The notes under the pieces are model-generated. The model was not told where the DNA came from, made no database searches, and worked only from the letters and a program-made list of their open reading frames with translations. 64,000 bases of DNA from Nemertoderma westbladi (lineage: Eukaryota > Xenacoelomorpha > Nemertodermatida > Nemertodermatidae): contig JAUCBJ010000530.1 in NCBI GenBank assembly GCA_032718475.1, positions 1 through 64,000 on the forward strand, read 5' to 3'. The translations under genes were made by a program, and so were the position numbers. This document shows positions 10,989 through 22,091 of this stretch, piece by piece (the stretch's first letter is position 1; each line of letters starts with the position of its first letter).

Positions 10989-12824
10989 ATGTAATGTAAC
11001 GGATTTATTTTTATTTTTAGAGTGGGGCAAGTGTTGGAAATTTATATAAACGTGGCATTATATACAGTAGCTATGTACTAAGCGCAGCTTAGAGTAGAAT
11101 GAATAACATTGCGGACTAACATTTGTATCATTTACAATTTTAGCCACTTTTTTCAAAGTACTTTACATTCTCGTCCCCTTATCTTTATTTTCACGTTCAC
11201 AACGTTCGCGTAACAACCACATGGATCAGAATTTTTAAATTTTTTACTTTACGCACAATGTACATAATCTATACTAATTATTTTAATATTATACTGGATA
11301 TTATTCCGTAATCGAAATATTATTACTTAAAGTTGAGAGTATTAACAGCGAGTATAAACATTCGCGAAGATTTTAATTTTCTTATAAACTAAAATAAATG
11401 TCATATAAACTATAATACACATCGTCTAAACTGGTATAGGGCCAACTGTACGGGAAGTTCAACGTGGGACTTTTCGTCCCGGTGAACCCTTTCTGCAAAG
11501 ATTCGTTTGGGGCTTTATTTCCCTGGATGGGACTTTATTTCCCCGGACTATTTGTTATTCATTCATTTGATCGTTTGTTTCACTTCTACCAAAATGCGTG
11601 CGACTTGTCATATTTATAATCATAATTATAATACAAATAACTCAGTACCGTGCAGTCTGGGACGAAAAGTCACCGGGTCTCCATATACTATGCGGATATT
11701 TACTCCCAATCGAACAGTAATCAGTTAGACACCGTTTTATTGTTTAGGAATATAACTAATTAATTACTGTTTTGTATTATATGTATTTTGTAGGTTCATG
11801 CATATGTAAGCGCATTAATGTTATTATTATATTATTCGGGCATTATTTTTATTTACACAGTAATGTTACCAGACAGAACACCCTCATACATATCACATTG
11901 AGTTATAATATTTTAATTCAATATGGGTATTCAAAGAAGTTAATATTCTATTTTGATACATTAGGTGTAATTTAAAGAGTAGACCTACTATACACCACAC
12001 GTGTACACAAGCTTGGCGCCTTATAAATATATTATATTAATATCAAACCACCTGTGCTACTGTATAATATTAATTATAGCAAATATTTAAAATGGACGTT
12101 TCTTTTCATTATCAGTGTTCTCAATGCAAGCTGTCTTTCTGAATCTTAAGATAAACAATATATTTTACTCCGCAAGGCATTATTTTGCGTTTTTATACTG
12201 TATATAACTAAAAATGGCGGATTTGTTATTTTCTTTCCGTTCAGTTTTTCCCTGCACACCGGTACTTCTACTGCTGTAATACCGTTAACTGAACGAACAA
12301 TGAAGTTTGATAAGGCTATTTTTGAAACTAATTATCTATAGGCCTTACATGCAAAATAAAAAAAATAGTTTTCCCTTTTAACATATCGGGTTTTGTTTTC
12401 CTTGTAATAAATAGTTATTATTATTAGGGACATTGTAAATTTATCTTCTTTAGTTTATCATTTTAAATGTAATTAGTTATTGTGTTATTGTTTTGCGATT
12501 ATTGTGAAAAATTAAATTAAATTTAAATTAATAGTATGAAGTAAATCTGTACAATTTAATACTCTATTTAGTAATTCTCACTTTTTGTAGATTTTCCTCT
12601 ACCGGTGCACAAATTTTCCGTTATTTAGTAAATCTTTAATACAAAAACCTTTTACTTTTATTTGGTTGTCAGTTTGTGCTTGAGATTGAATTAAATGAAT
12701 TGAAATTGTTGGTGAGTGGAGGACTACATACAGTATGTAGTAGGCCTACATACAAAATTAATGTTATTACCAAATATTTTGGCCTACAAGCCATTATCAA
12801 TTGATTATATAGCTGTATTAGTTA
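10989..12824. other. AT-rich non-coding stretch
   Basis: No gene seen. A small inverted pair built on gacttttcgtccc occurs at about 11467-11482 and 11658-11672, with ggactttatttcc repeated between them, and may mark a small foldback element. Confidence 0.3.
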
Positions 12825-12853
12825 AGGGGGGAGGGGGGGGGGGGGGGGGGGGG
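12825..12853 (+). repeat. G-tract
   Basis: A run of almost pure G, broken once by an A. Such runs can form G-quadruplexes and often vary in length between individuals and assemblies. Confidence 0.9.
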
Positions 12854-12915
12854 TTGGTAGGAGCTACACCATTTTGGTCCAAAATATGTCGAAATTATTT
12901 AATGATCTATTATGA

Positions 12916-14768
12916 TGCAGGCTCATTCCATGTAAAGTGCGGGACATTCATACGACTTTTTGTGCATACTTTAGTACTGTACATCAAGAAAATGAACTAA
13001 AATGTTATAGTGCTTGTGTTTCTTAGAAAAACCAATTATCGGTTCAGTAAAAAAAAGCAGTTTGGAAAACCTGCAGCAGTTTATGTGTCAGAATTATTGC
13101 TTCCAAAAATTTTAAAGTGCGGGACGCGTACGAAAGTGAAATTCTCAACTGTCAAATTCTTTGCTAAAGTTCAGCGAATTGGGTAAAGTTAGTGGGAAAA
13201 CTTTTGTTCCGTGATGTTCCTAGATATGTAGGGAAAATAAATTAGCCTTTAGTAAGCTGGAAGGTAACATCAATGAAACAGGGGAGTAATTTAAGTGCAG
13301 CAAAGACATGTAAAGTGTGGGACAATTCACTGTAAAGTGCGGGACACGTGCGATTTTATCATTTATAAACACATTAAATCGGTAATTATTACATTATTCC
13401 GCCTAAATCAGTGGTAGTTATAAACTTGTCAGTGAGATTGCCACATATAATTTGAACTTAAAGATGAATAACAAGACAATGCAACTAATCATAACCAAAA
13501 TACTAAACCTAACCTACCAAATTTAGTTGGTCCTGTAAAGCCCCTTACTACTGCGTACATGTATACATGTGACTGCCTGTCATGTAAATGTTCAAGTATA
13601 AAGCATACAATTCCACTGGAGGTCCGGCCTATAGTACAGTGCACAGCACACTGCACAGTAGTGTGGGGGTGGGGTGGGGGGGGGGGGGGATTATTTATGG
13701 ATATAATTAATAGGCCACCAACAAATAGGCTGTACGGGCTTTAATACGCCATTCCAGCATACCAATATTGCGATACGTAACGAAACAAAGTTTTTCCTTT
13801 CTCAAAATTGGCCCCAAGATGAAAAAAAATAGCGCATAACATTGCTCTGCTACTGCCAATGTACGAACACACCTAAATGGAGTAAACAAACAAATAGAGG
13901 CCAACATATAGTGCCTGTACTACTGCACTAATGTACTACCGTAAGTAAAACAGAAGAGTAGCAGGCACGACAATAACAAATTTGTTTGTATCATTTGTTT
14001 GTATTGTAGCCTTACCCTAAGCCCTAGTACAGCGTGGCTCCTGATGTATTATTAACTCCAGTCAGTTCAATATTATATTAGGCTTATGTAAAATTACAAT
14101 TTAAGTGCACTGTAGGCCTAATGTAATACATATTATAGATAGCCTGATTAGACCTGGAATTAACTGTAGTGCACCCATAAAACCGTTATAGTAGCGTATC
14201 ATGTAAGCGTAAGGGACTGAATGGGAGCTTTGCAGTAGGCCTACGCACCAGCCAGAGCCAGGAAGGGGTTAATGGCAGGCCTACAAATAGTATTCAGAGT
14301 ATAAAAACTAATAAAAATAGGAATTAAAATTTTGAGGATATTTACTAAAATATATGTGATCTTCATGAATTTTTTTATAGTGTCTTAATATCAGAGATTG
14401 ATATGAAGTTATTATGTCTGTTATGATTATTCCAGTTGAAGTTCTTCCATCTAAATGCACGCTTACCCTACTTCCTTTGATATTTCTACTTTTTGTCCCG
14501 CACTTTACGTAAAGTGCGGGACATCTGTTTACCACATAACAGGAAGCACCACAAACAAACTAAGTACTCCAGATTAAAGATACATATATTTGTGCTTTGC
14601 AAACGACATAACACCAGATTTCAGAAAGTTAACCAATTTTGATGCGGTTTTTTGTATTAAATTCGTAAACCGCATCATATATTGGTTCTGAAAATTGATA
14701 TGAGAATCAATAATTCAAGTTTTTCAAAATTGGCACTGCGGTTGACATTTGCATGGAATGAGCCTGCA
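12916..14768. mobile_element. putative 1.85-kb TIR element with repeated subterminal motif
   Basis: The perfect 17-bp inverted ends tgcaggctcattccatg lie at 12916-12932 and 14752-14768. Inside, the motif gtaaagtgcgggac or close variants recurs at about 12932, 13113, 13310 and 13332. It also appears as a perfect 28-bp palindrome at 14495-14522, formed by the motif fused to its reverse complement. Repeated subterminal motifs are typical of transposase binding sites. No transposase frame is visible. Target duplication is unclear (at most TGA). Confidence 0.55.
13664..13691 (+). repeat. G-tract
   Basis: gtgggggtgggg followed by a long G-run, inside the putative TIR element. Quadruplex-capable. 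Confidence 0.85.
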
Positions 14769-15148
14769 TGATTAAATTCGTATTTCCAAATCTGAAAACT
14801 GCTATTTAATAGCTCTTTAAGGTTTCAAGTTATAACAATTTCCATTTAGGGAATCCTATTGAAATTACTATTACTATGTATAATGAAAGGTCGATTATCT
14901 CCAAATATTTTTGTTATGAAATTGTCAACTTCAAAACCCTACTACTTCTACAAATTTGGAGCAATTAGTCTGAAAATTTATGTGGGTGTCTACCCTGCAT
15001 AAAAATGTCAGACAACTTTTTGAAGTTTTTTGTTAATAAAATTTAATACCTACTGTACAGTACCTTCTAAATTTAATTATTTTGTCCCCGTTAATTTTGT
15101 GAATTCAAATTATTTTTTACTATAGAGTAAAAAAATTAAATTTTTATT

Positions 15149-15300
15149 ATGGGGCGATCCACGAAGTGAGCGAAGCCTTAGCATAGGGGTACCATAAATA
15201 GTTGTTGCCTGTCGTTGTCATCGTGGTACATTTTTGACTCTAATAACTCGCTAATTCCTTGATTAAATTGAACTAAACTTTGTACTTACTGTATTTAACA
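15149..15300. mobile_element. foldback element family A, left-end fragment
   Basis: ggggcgatccacgaagtgagcg and the following ataactcgctaattcc stretch match the left parts of the elements at 2984 and 9641. No matching right end was found nearby. Confidence 0.45.
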
Positions 15301-16307
15301 ATTGCCACCAAGTCGAAAATAAATAATGACAAGGAGACGCGGTTGAGACTGTCTCGTTGTAGGACTTCACGTAGTTCCGAGATAGTTCTCGATTTTAGAA
15401 GGCCATTAGAAATTTGAATAAAGTTTGTTGACATGATGGACTTAATGCGATAAAGGAAGTTACCAGTACCAAAGTGATACAATACCAAAGTTTATTTCGT
15501 GCTTCTTGAGTTCTGTAGGTGGTTTATTAAATACAACAGTACAAATCTTATGCTCCAAAGAAGGATGAGTTGTAGAGGCCATATATATTAGGGGTCATCG
15601 AACCCGAATAGACTCACCACTATATATGGCGTAGGACACAACTCCATCTGACCTAACCCGGTACCACTGACTTATCTTATTGACTGCTTTGCCTAGCTTA
15701 CCTATGTAAATATTAAACGTTGAGAGACCGTGCTCCTCTACAGAGTGAACATTCAAATTTTGGAATTTTAAATCCATTTAAATCCATCTAAAAATTTGCC
15801 ATTTATCACGAAAAACGATGTGATTCCAATATTTTACGATTTCAGGAAAGCTGCTGTAAGATGGCGCGTTTTTAACCATTGGTGAAAAAAGTTTGATTTT
15901 CTTCAAAATAGTCAGTTTAGATAGTTTAAAATATATTAAATCATTATTTAAATTATATTATTTCATTAATATAGTAGTGCATAAATTTACACCTTAATTA
16001 ACTAAAATACGATTCGCACTAAATTTAAAAAAAAAGAAAAAAATATATATATTACATAACGTCATAAAAGGCCCAATAAATTAATTATTTAGATAAGATT
16101 AGACTGTATAACTATGACTGTATAATAAATATATTAGGCCTACTGTATTTTACTTCAGTTTGGGAATATGTTGAACTACGTTACGTATATACAGACTATA
16201 TAATATATATATACAGACAACCTGTGTGTATGTACAGTACTGTATATAAATTAAATACACTGTACTGTACTTCGGTTTTTACTGCAACTGCGACAGAAAT
16301 ATACTTT
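15301..16307. other. AT-rich DNA downstream of the EGF-ShK gene
   Basis: Lies 3' of the minus-strand gene ending at 16308. No clear poly(A) signal was pinned down and no other gene was seen. Confidence 0.3.
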
Positions 16308-16380
16308 TATATGTCAACACAAGTTCCACAACTTGTAGCACAAAAGTTACACATGTATCCTGGATTGTTAGAACATTCCC
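16308..16380 (-). CDS. last exon of the EGF-ShK gene
   Basis: On the minus strand an acceptor (ttttgcag) precedes about 24 codons ending in TAA at 16308-16310. The residues include MCNFCATSCGTC, the terminal cysteine pattern of ShK/SXC domains (C-x2-C-x3-C-x2-C). Joined in phase to the exon at 16572-16733, the cysteines complete a compact ShK-like domain that starts at SCQIWAAS in that exon. Confidence 0.7.
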
Positions 16381-16571
16381 CTGCAAAATAAACAAAATAT
16401 ATTATGTGGGATTTGTTAGAATATGCCGATTTTAAAATATTTGATCGAACAAATACCATCTAGTTTCAGTTACAAATACCAATTCAAAATATTTGGAGAG
16501 GTCGTGAGTTTAGAAAAACGACGACATACTAAACTTAAAGGAACAAATTTAATCTGCGTATTCAACATTAC

Positions 16572-16733
16572 CTGAGGCAGCCCATATTTGACAGCTTCCA
16601 GGAGAACTGTCTGGGCCCTTTATTTTTTTACCAGCCGGACACGAACAGCTGTATTCTGTGTCTGAGACGTCAGTACAGATCGAATCAGCTGTGCACTCTT
16701 TGCAAAACGGAATTTCCGGCCTTAAACACGGCG
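16572..16733 (-). CDS. EGF-like exon of the EGF-ShK gene
   Basis: 162 bp between a tttctatag acceptor and a cag|gtaatg donor, phase 1-1. It encodes a cysteine-rich module including FCKECTADSICTD and YSCSCPAGKKI, with EGF-like spacing at its end (C-x-C-x-x-G). The last cysteine (GSCQIW) probably belongs to the following ShK-like unit. Confidence 0.75.
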
Positions 16734-16747
16734 CTATAGAAACATAA

Positions 16748-17117
16748 ATAAACAAACTACAGATTCGACTTAGCCAGCGCCACTATACAAAATTCATTTA
16801 AAACAATGCCTATAATTTTAATTTTTGAGAATCGTACTGTATACCCTATAATTGCATGATGATAAAATTACAGTACCGGTGTTCTAGCCGAATCCTTCCC
16901 CTCCCCTCCCTATATAGACTTACAGTATAATAATACTGGAGTAGGCCTAGCGTACCGTACAGCACTTTAACTTGGGTTTATTTGTTTAGTAATTTGTTAT
17001 GGTTGGCCTGGCTCAAACCCTAATTAAAACTGTCATGTAACCCTAACCCTAAATCATGAGGCTCTAATCTAAGAAATTCCACATCATTTCTTAGATTACA
17101 GCCTCATACTACTAAGA
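16748..17117. other. intron of the EGF-ShK gene
   Basis: Non-coding. Contains a short aaccctaaccctaaa stretch at about 17038, too short to be telomeric. Confidence 0.35.
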
Positions 17118-18908
17118 GTATTGCTGCATGCTGCATTGCTGCTGCTGTTTTAAGAATGCTGTACCGGCTTGTCGACAAATTTGCGCCGCCACAACTCCCT
17201 ATCCCCCAAGACGACATTTGCTAGATGATCCGCATCTTCAAGGCCAGTGTCCTCTAAGATGCGTCTAAAGAAGGTCATGGGCTGGTCAGTGTCCACCATG
17301 CTTATTCACTCCATGAGGCTGCCAAAGCACAAGATTATCCACTGGCTGGTCCTCACGGCGAAAGTAATGTCCTGCAAAGCGGAGACAACTTTGTTCTAGT
17401 GTCAAGCTTGGGGGAATCAATGAGACACCTCCAATGTTTAATAGTGTCTGGTTGGAGATGTGTGCATTGTACTTGTGACACAGTGAACACAGATTCTTGT
17501 GAATGTACAATCCAGAGATTTGGTGTCCTCAGCAGTTAGAGCCCAGCATGGACTCCCATCATAGAGTCGTACTGGAACTACCGCTGCTCTAAATAACCTT
17601 AAGTTTCCAATTAATTCTATGTGACTTCCAAATCCTGGAAGGACTATTCAAGGCTGCCCATGCCTTTCCCTTACAGTCCCTATCGCATTCTAGATACCGT
17701 TTCTCAAACTGGGTATCTTATTTTTTTTCTTATCTTATTAACTCAAACCTGTCTGGGTTACTCAAACCCAAACTCCACCTCGCGTAACCCCCCATTGTAG
17801 CATTCATGCAGCGAGCTGTGTATTTAACGCACACTCCCCCTTATGTTAAATTCTGCTCGTCATTGAGACAGAACATATTCTAGTAAAGCCCACACAAAGG
17901 AACGGTGTGATTGGTAGTTCTTTTTTGATACACACTGCAAGCCGGCCTGTCCAGCTTAAGTAACTCAACCCATCCAGTCAAGAGCAGCAGACAGAGGCCC
18001 CTTCCCCATGTGGTGTCTCACACAACCAGAGTAAATATCCATCCCGTACAGGTACAGTAATGCTGAGTATGGCACTGTTGGAAGTCAAATCACTCAAACT
18101 GTGGTGCCACTATTTAGTTTGAGTAAGTTTGAGCTGGGTGCATTGTTCTGATTTCTCAACTCTTACCTCACTCTTACCTACCGAAATTCTCCGTTGACTA
18201 TCATTAGTAAAAAGGTTTGAGAAGTGATACCCAGTTTGAGAAATTATATTCAGAGTGAGATATGGACTATACGTATTCGAAGGTCCTCACCTGACTTCTG
18301 GATCCATGATCCCAGGTAACAGAAGTCATTCACATTCTCAAGCATACCATCCTTTGAGCTTATGCTCATCCGGTCAGAGATTTGCTGAGGACTTTCAAAA
18401 GTTAACTGTCAAAATTTGGTCTTTTTGGATTTAATAAAAAGACCAACACTAGAAGCAGCATGTTCTAATGAGCTGATGAGTCTCTAGTGATTCTGAGAGT
18501 ACTCCTAAGTCATCAGCAAAGTCTAGATCAGTTAGGCTTGGCAGGATTTCATCGACTTCTGGAGCCAGTAGGTGGAGTTACCATCACCCCATCATCATTA
18601 TGATGATCTAAGGTCATGCGTAGAACATAGTCAACCACAATTATGAACAAGGATGGTGCAAGTGTGTTTCCCTGGAGGATGCCCCATAACACTTCAAATG
18701 GTTCTGTGTCACCGTCAACAGTAGACACAAATGTTGTCGAACCATCGTATACTGATCTGATTGCTGCAATAATTTCATCAGGAATCCTATATAATGAAAG
18801 TATGCTGAACATACGTGAGCGAGAGACTGAATCAAAGGCCTTGAATAAGTCAATAAAGATAACAGCCGGATGCTGGTCTTTCTTTTTTATATATAACTAT
18901 TCAATTAG
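17118..18908 (-). mobile_element. LINE family 1 copy 3, truncated, minus strand
   Basis: Reverse complement of the 3' half of LINE copy 1: 3' UTR (ttaagaatgctg...ccggcttgtcgac), the thumb region (LWQPHGVNKHGG), the FADD and GVLQGD-type RT motifs, and motif A. Homology stops at about 18908, so the copy is 5'-truncated within the RT. It carries frameshifts and is split by a MITE at 17675-18269. It lies in an intron of the EGF-ShK gene and in the same orientation. Confidence 0.8.
17675..18269. mobile_element. 595-bp MITE nested in LINE copy 3
   Basis: The LINE sequence ccttacgtattcg is interrupted here: ccttac before the insert and acgtattcg after it. The ends are inverted repeats: agtccctatc against its imperfect complement near 18260, and further in the perfect 18-bp pair tttctcaaactgggtatc (17704-17721) and its complement (about 18225-18242). 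The repeated TAC at both edges suggests a 3-bp target duplication. No transposase frame. The copy-1 LINE provides the empty-site comparison. Confidence 0.75.
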
Positions 18909-19136
18909 AGCCTCACGACTTAGGGTTAGCGTTACATTGCAGTTTTAATTTGGGTTTCAGACCGCCACTATCGAAATCAGGGGTGAAAATGCTCTGGGAC
19001 TTTGGTGCTAGGCATTTGGTAGGCATTTCCCGAAAATGCCCGGGGGGAATTTTCGCCTGTGACACCTGTAAACAATCACATCAATATTAATAGGGTATAA
19101 TTATAATAATTCCATTGCTGATAAGCAATAACTTAC
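18909..19136. other. intron of the EGF-ShK gene
   Basis: Non-coding; nothing further recognised. Confidence 0.35.
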
Positions 19137-19370
19137 GTTGCAGGCAATTACCACAGGTAGTAGCACAGTAAGATTTCATGTAAGCATCATTGCAGGTGTT
19201 GGAGGCGGCAAATAGTAGACAGAGCCACTCTGGCTGTGTATTCGGCTTGGCAGCATACCCGGGTTTACATGTGCATGTTCTAAAGTTGTAGTTGAGATGA
19301 TCAAAAGGCTCGTTGGTGCAATCAGCGTTGCCACCATTATCCTTGGTACATGGATTCTCCGTGCATTGGT
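19137..19370 (-). CDS. EGF-like plus ShK exon
   Basis: 234 bp between a ttattacag acceptor and a strong c|gtaagt donor, phase 1-1. The first half is EGF-like (DQCTENPCTKDNGGNADC ... CTCKPGY). The second half carries an ShK/SXC core: NTCNDAYMKSYCATTCGNC, with the typical CxxTCGxC end. ShK domains are small disulfide-bonded modules found in secreted proteins of many invertebrates. Phase joins it to the EGF-like exon at 16572. Confidence 0.8.
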
Positions 19371-19689
19371 CTGTAATAATAATATTACTCCTTAGATAGA
19401 TTGATAGATTTTTTATTGACACGTCAACATTTTGAACAAATTCTAACAATAATTATAACAAGAACACAAGATAAAAACTGTACGACGAGTCAAAAATAAT
19501 GACTATATAGTAATCAGTGTAGAAGCTCGCCACACTACCAACAGATTATAATATACTTTTAAACAAACATTATAAACCTAAACAAAGTTAATCACAAGCA
19601 AATCAATTAAGCAAACATACTGATTAGGGTGTTAAAGTCTTAAAAACACTGACCATGAACTCCGCAAATACGGTCGGATCACAATATCC
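19371..19689. other. intron of the EGF-ShK gene
   Basis: AT-rich; nothing recognised. Confidence 0.35.
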
Positions 19690-20193
19690 TCAAATATGGT
19701 CGCAAATATCTCGGCAAATATGGTTGCAAATATGGTGGAATCGTTCCATCGCGATTCGGCTTAGCTCAAAGACATTTGGCGTCGAATATACAGGGTGGCA
19801 TGTGAGATATACACACCCAATGACGACTTGACGGTAAATGCCATCTCTACATAGTAGTACTTGATGTAGGTAGGTGTTAAGGTACCACTCGTGTTTAACT
19901 ATGGATTCGATGAACTTCCACTGGCTTCGACAAATAAGAGTGGCAGCCGATTCAACTCCTAGCTCGATAATTACTAAATCATTAGGCATTGAGTTTTGCA
20001 CGCGGAGCATTTGTTTGAGAGTCTGCATGTATGCTGTTCTAACCGGTTTGAGATTTTGGGACAGCCATGTTTCGCAGCTGTAGAGAATCGCAGATTGAGT
20101 TGCAGCTTTCCATACTAATCTCTTCACTTTGACTGGAGCTGCATCATTCTTTATGAAAAATGATGAAATTTGCAACAGTTTAGTTTTCAACAT
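19690..20193 (-). pseudogene. LINE reverse-transcriptase C-terminal fragment
   Basis: A 167-codon frame contains WKAATQSAILYSCETW, matching the conserved region after the RT domain of APE-type LINEs (a K-x-x-L-F/W-K-A...LLYG-x-E-T-W pattern). No palm motifs are present, so it is a 5'-truncated relic of a LINE different from family 1. Confidence 0.6.
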
Positions 20194-21290
20194 TCAAGTT
20201 AATTTATCACTTGTACACTGATGTTGTCCATTGGGTGTTACAACATTGGATGTTTTTTTTTCATCAGACTCTGCTTTGCTATCTTCAGCAATGAATCAAC
20301 TTCCCTATGGTTATAATCCTCTTAGTAAATCGGAGGGGTTGTCCGGTGTCCCTGGTATTATATTATAGCCGCTGCAACCAGCCTGTCAAATCGATTAAAA
20401 TGGATCTTACTGTAGGTTATATCTTTACACGAGCTCGGATGCTCACCTTAACAACACGATTGTATCGATACCAGCAGATCGGATCAAAAATACGAGTCTT
20501 GCATGATTCGTTAATTTCGCGATTGGCAAAATGTGTAATGAGTTAATTAACTCTATGCAGCATTTGGTGCAGAAAAAACAATCTAGTTGTGAGACCCATC
20601 TTTCACTAATTTGGAAGGTACAGTAAGTCAGCAGTCGAAATCGCAGACTTTGACAAAGAATAAATTTTTAGAAAGAACAAAGAATTTATTTGAAGACTCA
20701 TAATTACACCCACAACTGTGACATTTAATTTACATTATTTACATACAACTTTTATGCCCACCACCAACAGTCAATAAATACTAAAGGCAAAAAGGGTGGT
20801 AAATCTGAAATATTGTGTTTTAATTTGGTTTGCCAGCTTGTGTAGCAATGTACAGATGTACCACTGAACCGGGGGGTTGATATGGGTGTGTGCAATCCAG
20901 CGTCATCCTCCAGCCCCAGAACAATGCGCCACTTGGTGCGTGACAAAATATACAATATCCTAAACCAAATATTAATGTTACTAACATAGGCCTATTCGGG
21001 TTTCAAATACAGAGAATACAAATTCCAATAAACCAAAACATATTATCGTAAGTTTAATCAACTTAAATAATTCTTAAAAACTTAACTACTTGGCCCTGGT
21101 TACCGTTAGTATCATTATGATCGCAAAAAATATTATAAACAAGCAATAAAATATTATAACCAAAAAATAATATAAATAAGCGAATATTGCGGCCACAGCC
21201 CTTTATTCAACGCTAGATTTGATAAAAAATACGACTGGTACTGGTACAAACTAGCGGACAGTAGGCCTAAGCACACTCAGACTATATAGG
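20194..21290. other. intron of the EGF-ShK gene
   Basis: No exon or element ends recognised. Confidence 0.3.
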
Positions 21291-21295
21291 GCTGG

Positions 21296-21334
21296 GAGGG
21301 GGGGGGGGGGGGGGGGGGTGGGGGTGGTGGTGGT
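21296..21334 (+). repeat. G-tract with GGT tail
   Basis: A long G-run followed by gggggtggtggtgg; strong quadruplex potential. Confidence 0.9.
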
Positions 21335-21436
21335 TTTATAGGACCTACGTATATAGTCTATAACCAACGGTCAATGGATAACTACAGTATACCAAAAAAC
21401 TGTATAAAAAACCTAATTATATAAGCAAAGGTCACG

Positions 21437-21460
21437 GGGGGGGGGGGGGGGGGGGGGGGT
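21437..21460 (+). repeat. G-tract
   Basis: An uninterrupted run of about 24 G, roughly 100 bases after the previous one. Confidence 0.9.
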
Positions 21461-22091
21461 TCAAAGGAGATATAGGAGAAAATATTCAGACAAAAGTTAG
21501 AACGGACTAATACAGTAGTATAAGCAAATGGCAGTGGCGTCACCCCTGTGGGATGAAACACGAAACGAAAGAAATTCATAATAAAAATTCTGCTATTATC
21601 TGCTAGTATCTGCTATTATCTACTGTTATTTATATCTACTGTAGCCTTAGCCCATGTCATATATTCATTCCAGAAGTAAACATACAGTAGTAAAGTGAGC
21701 GTGGGTTGATTCTATTGGTTGTCGGTAACAAACTAGAGTAGTAGCAGGCTGGGTATTATGTGTGGGCAGGTATTGTGTCTGTGGGCAGTGCTCCCATCCA
21801 ATGCGCTGGCAATATTATAAAAAATATAAAATATAATAATAATAATAAAAATATAAAAATATAATAAAATATAAAATATTATTATAATATTAAATTTAAA
21901 TTAATAATATAAAATGAAAATATATTAATTACTTATTAAAATAAGTAATTAAATGAAAATATATTAATAACCGATTATTAAAATAAGTAATTTAATGTAA
22001 TTAAATGTATTTTTAAGATTAATTCCTATTGTCCTTCTTGTTGATATTGAATATCAAAGAGTATAATTTAAGAGTTGTGAACGACTGAAGC
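21461..22091. other. intron of the EGF-ShK gene
   Basis: AT-rich, with a low-complexity aataata-type stretch at about 21815-22000. A search by eye for hAT ends of the following transposase was negative. Confidence 0.3.

Noticed and set aside
17036-17052. Telomere-like aaccctaaccctaaa
   Set aside because: Just over two units, not a telomeric or interstitial array.
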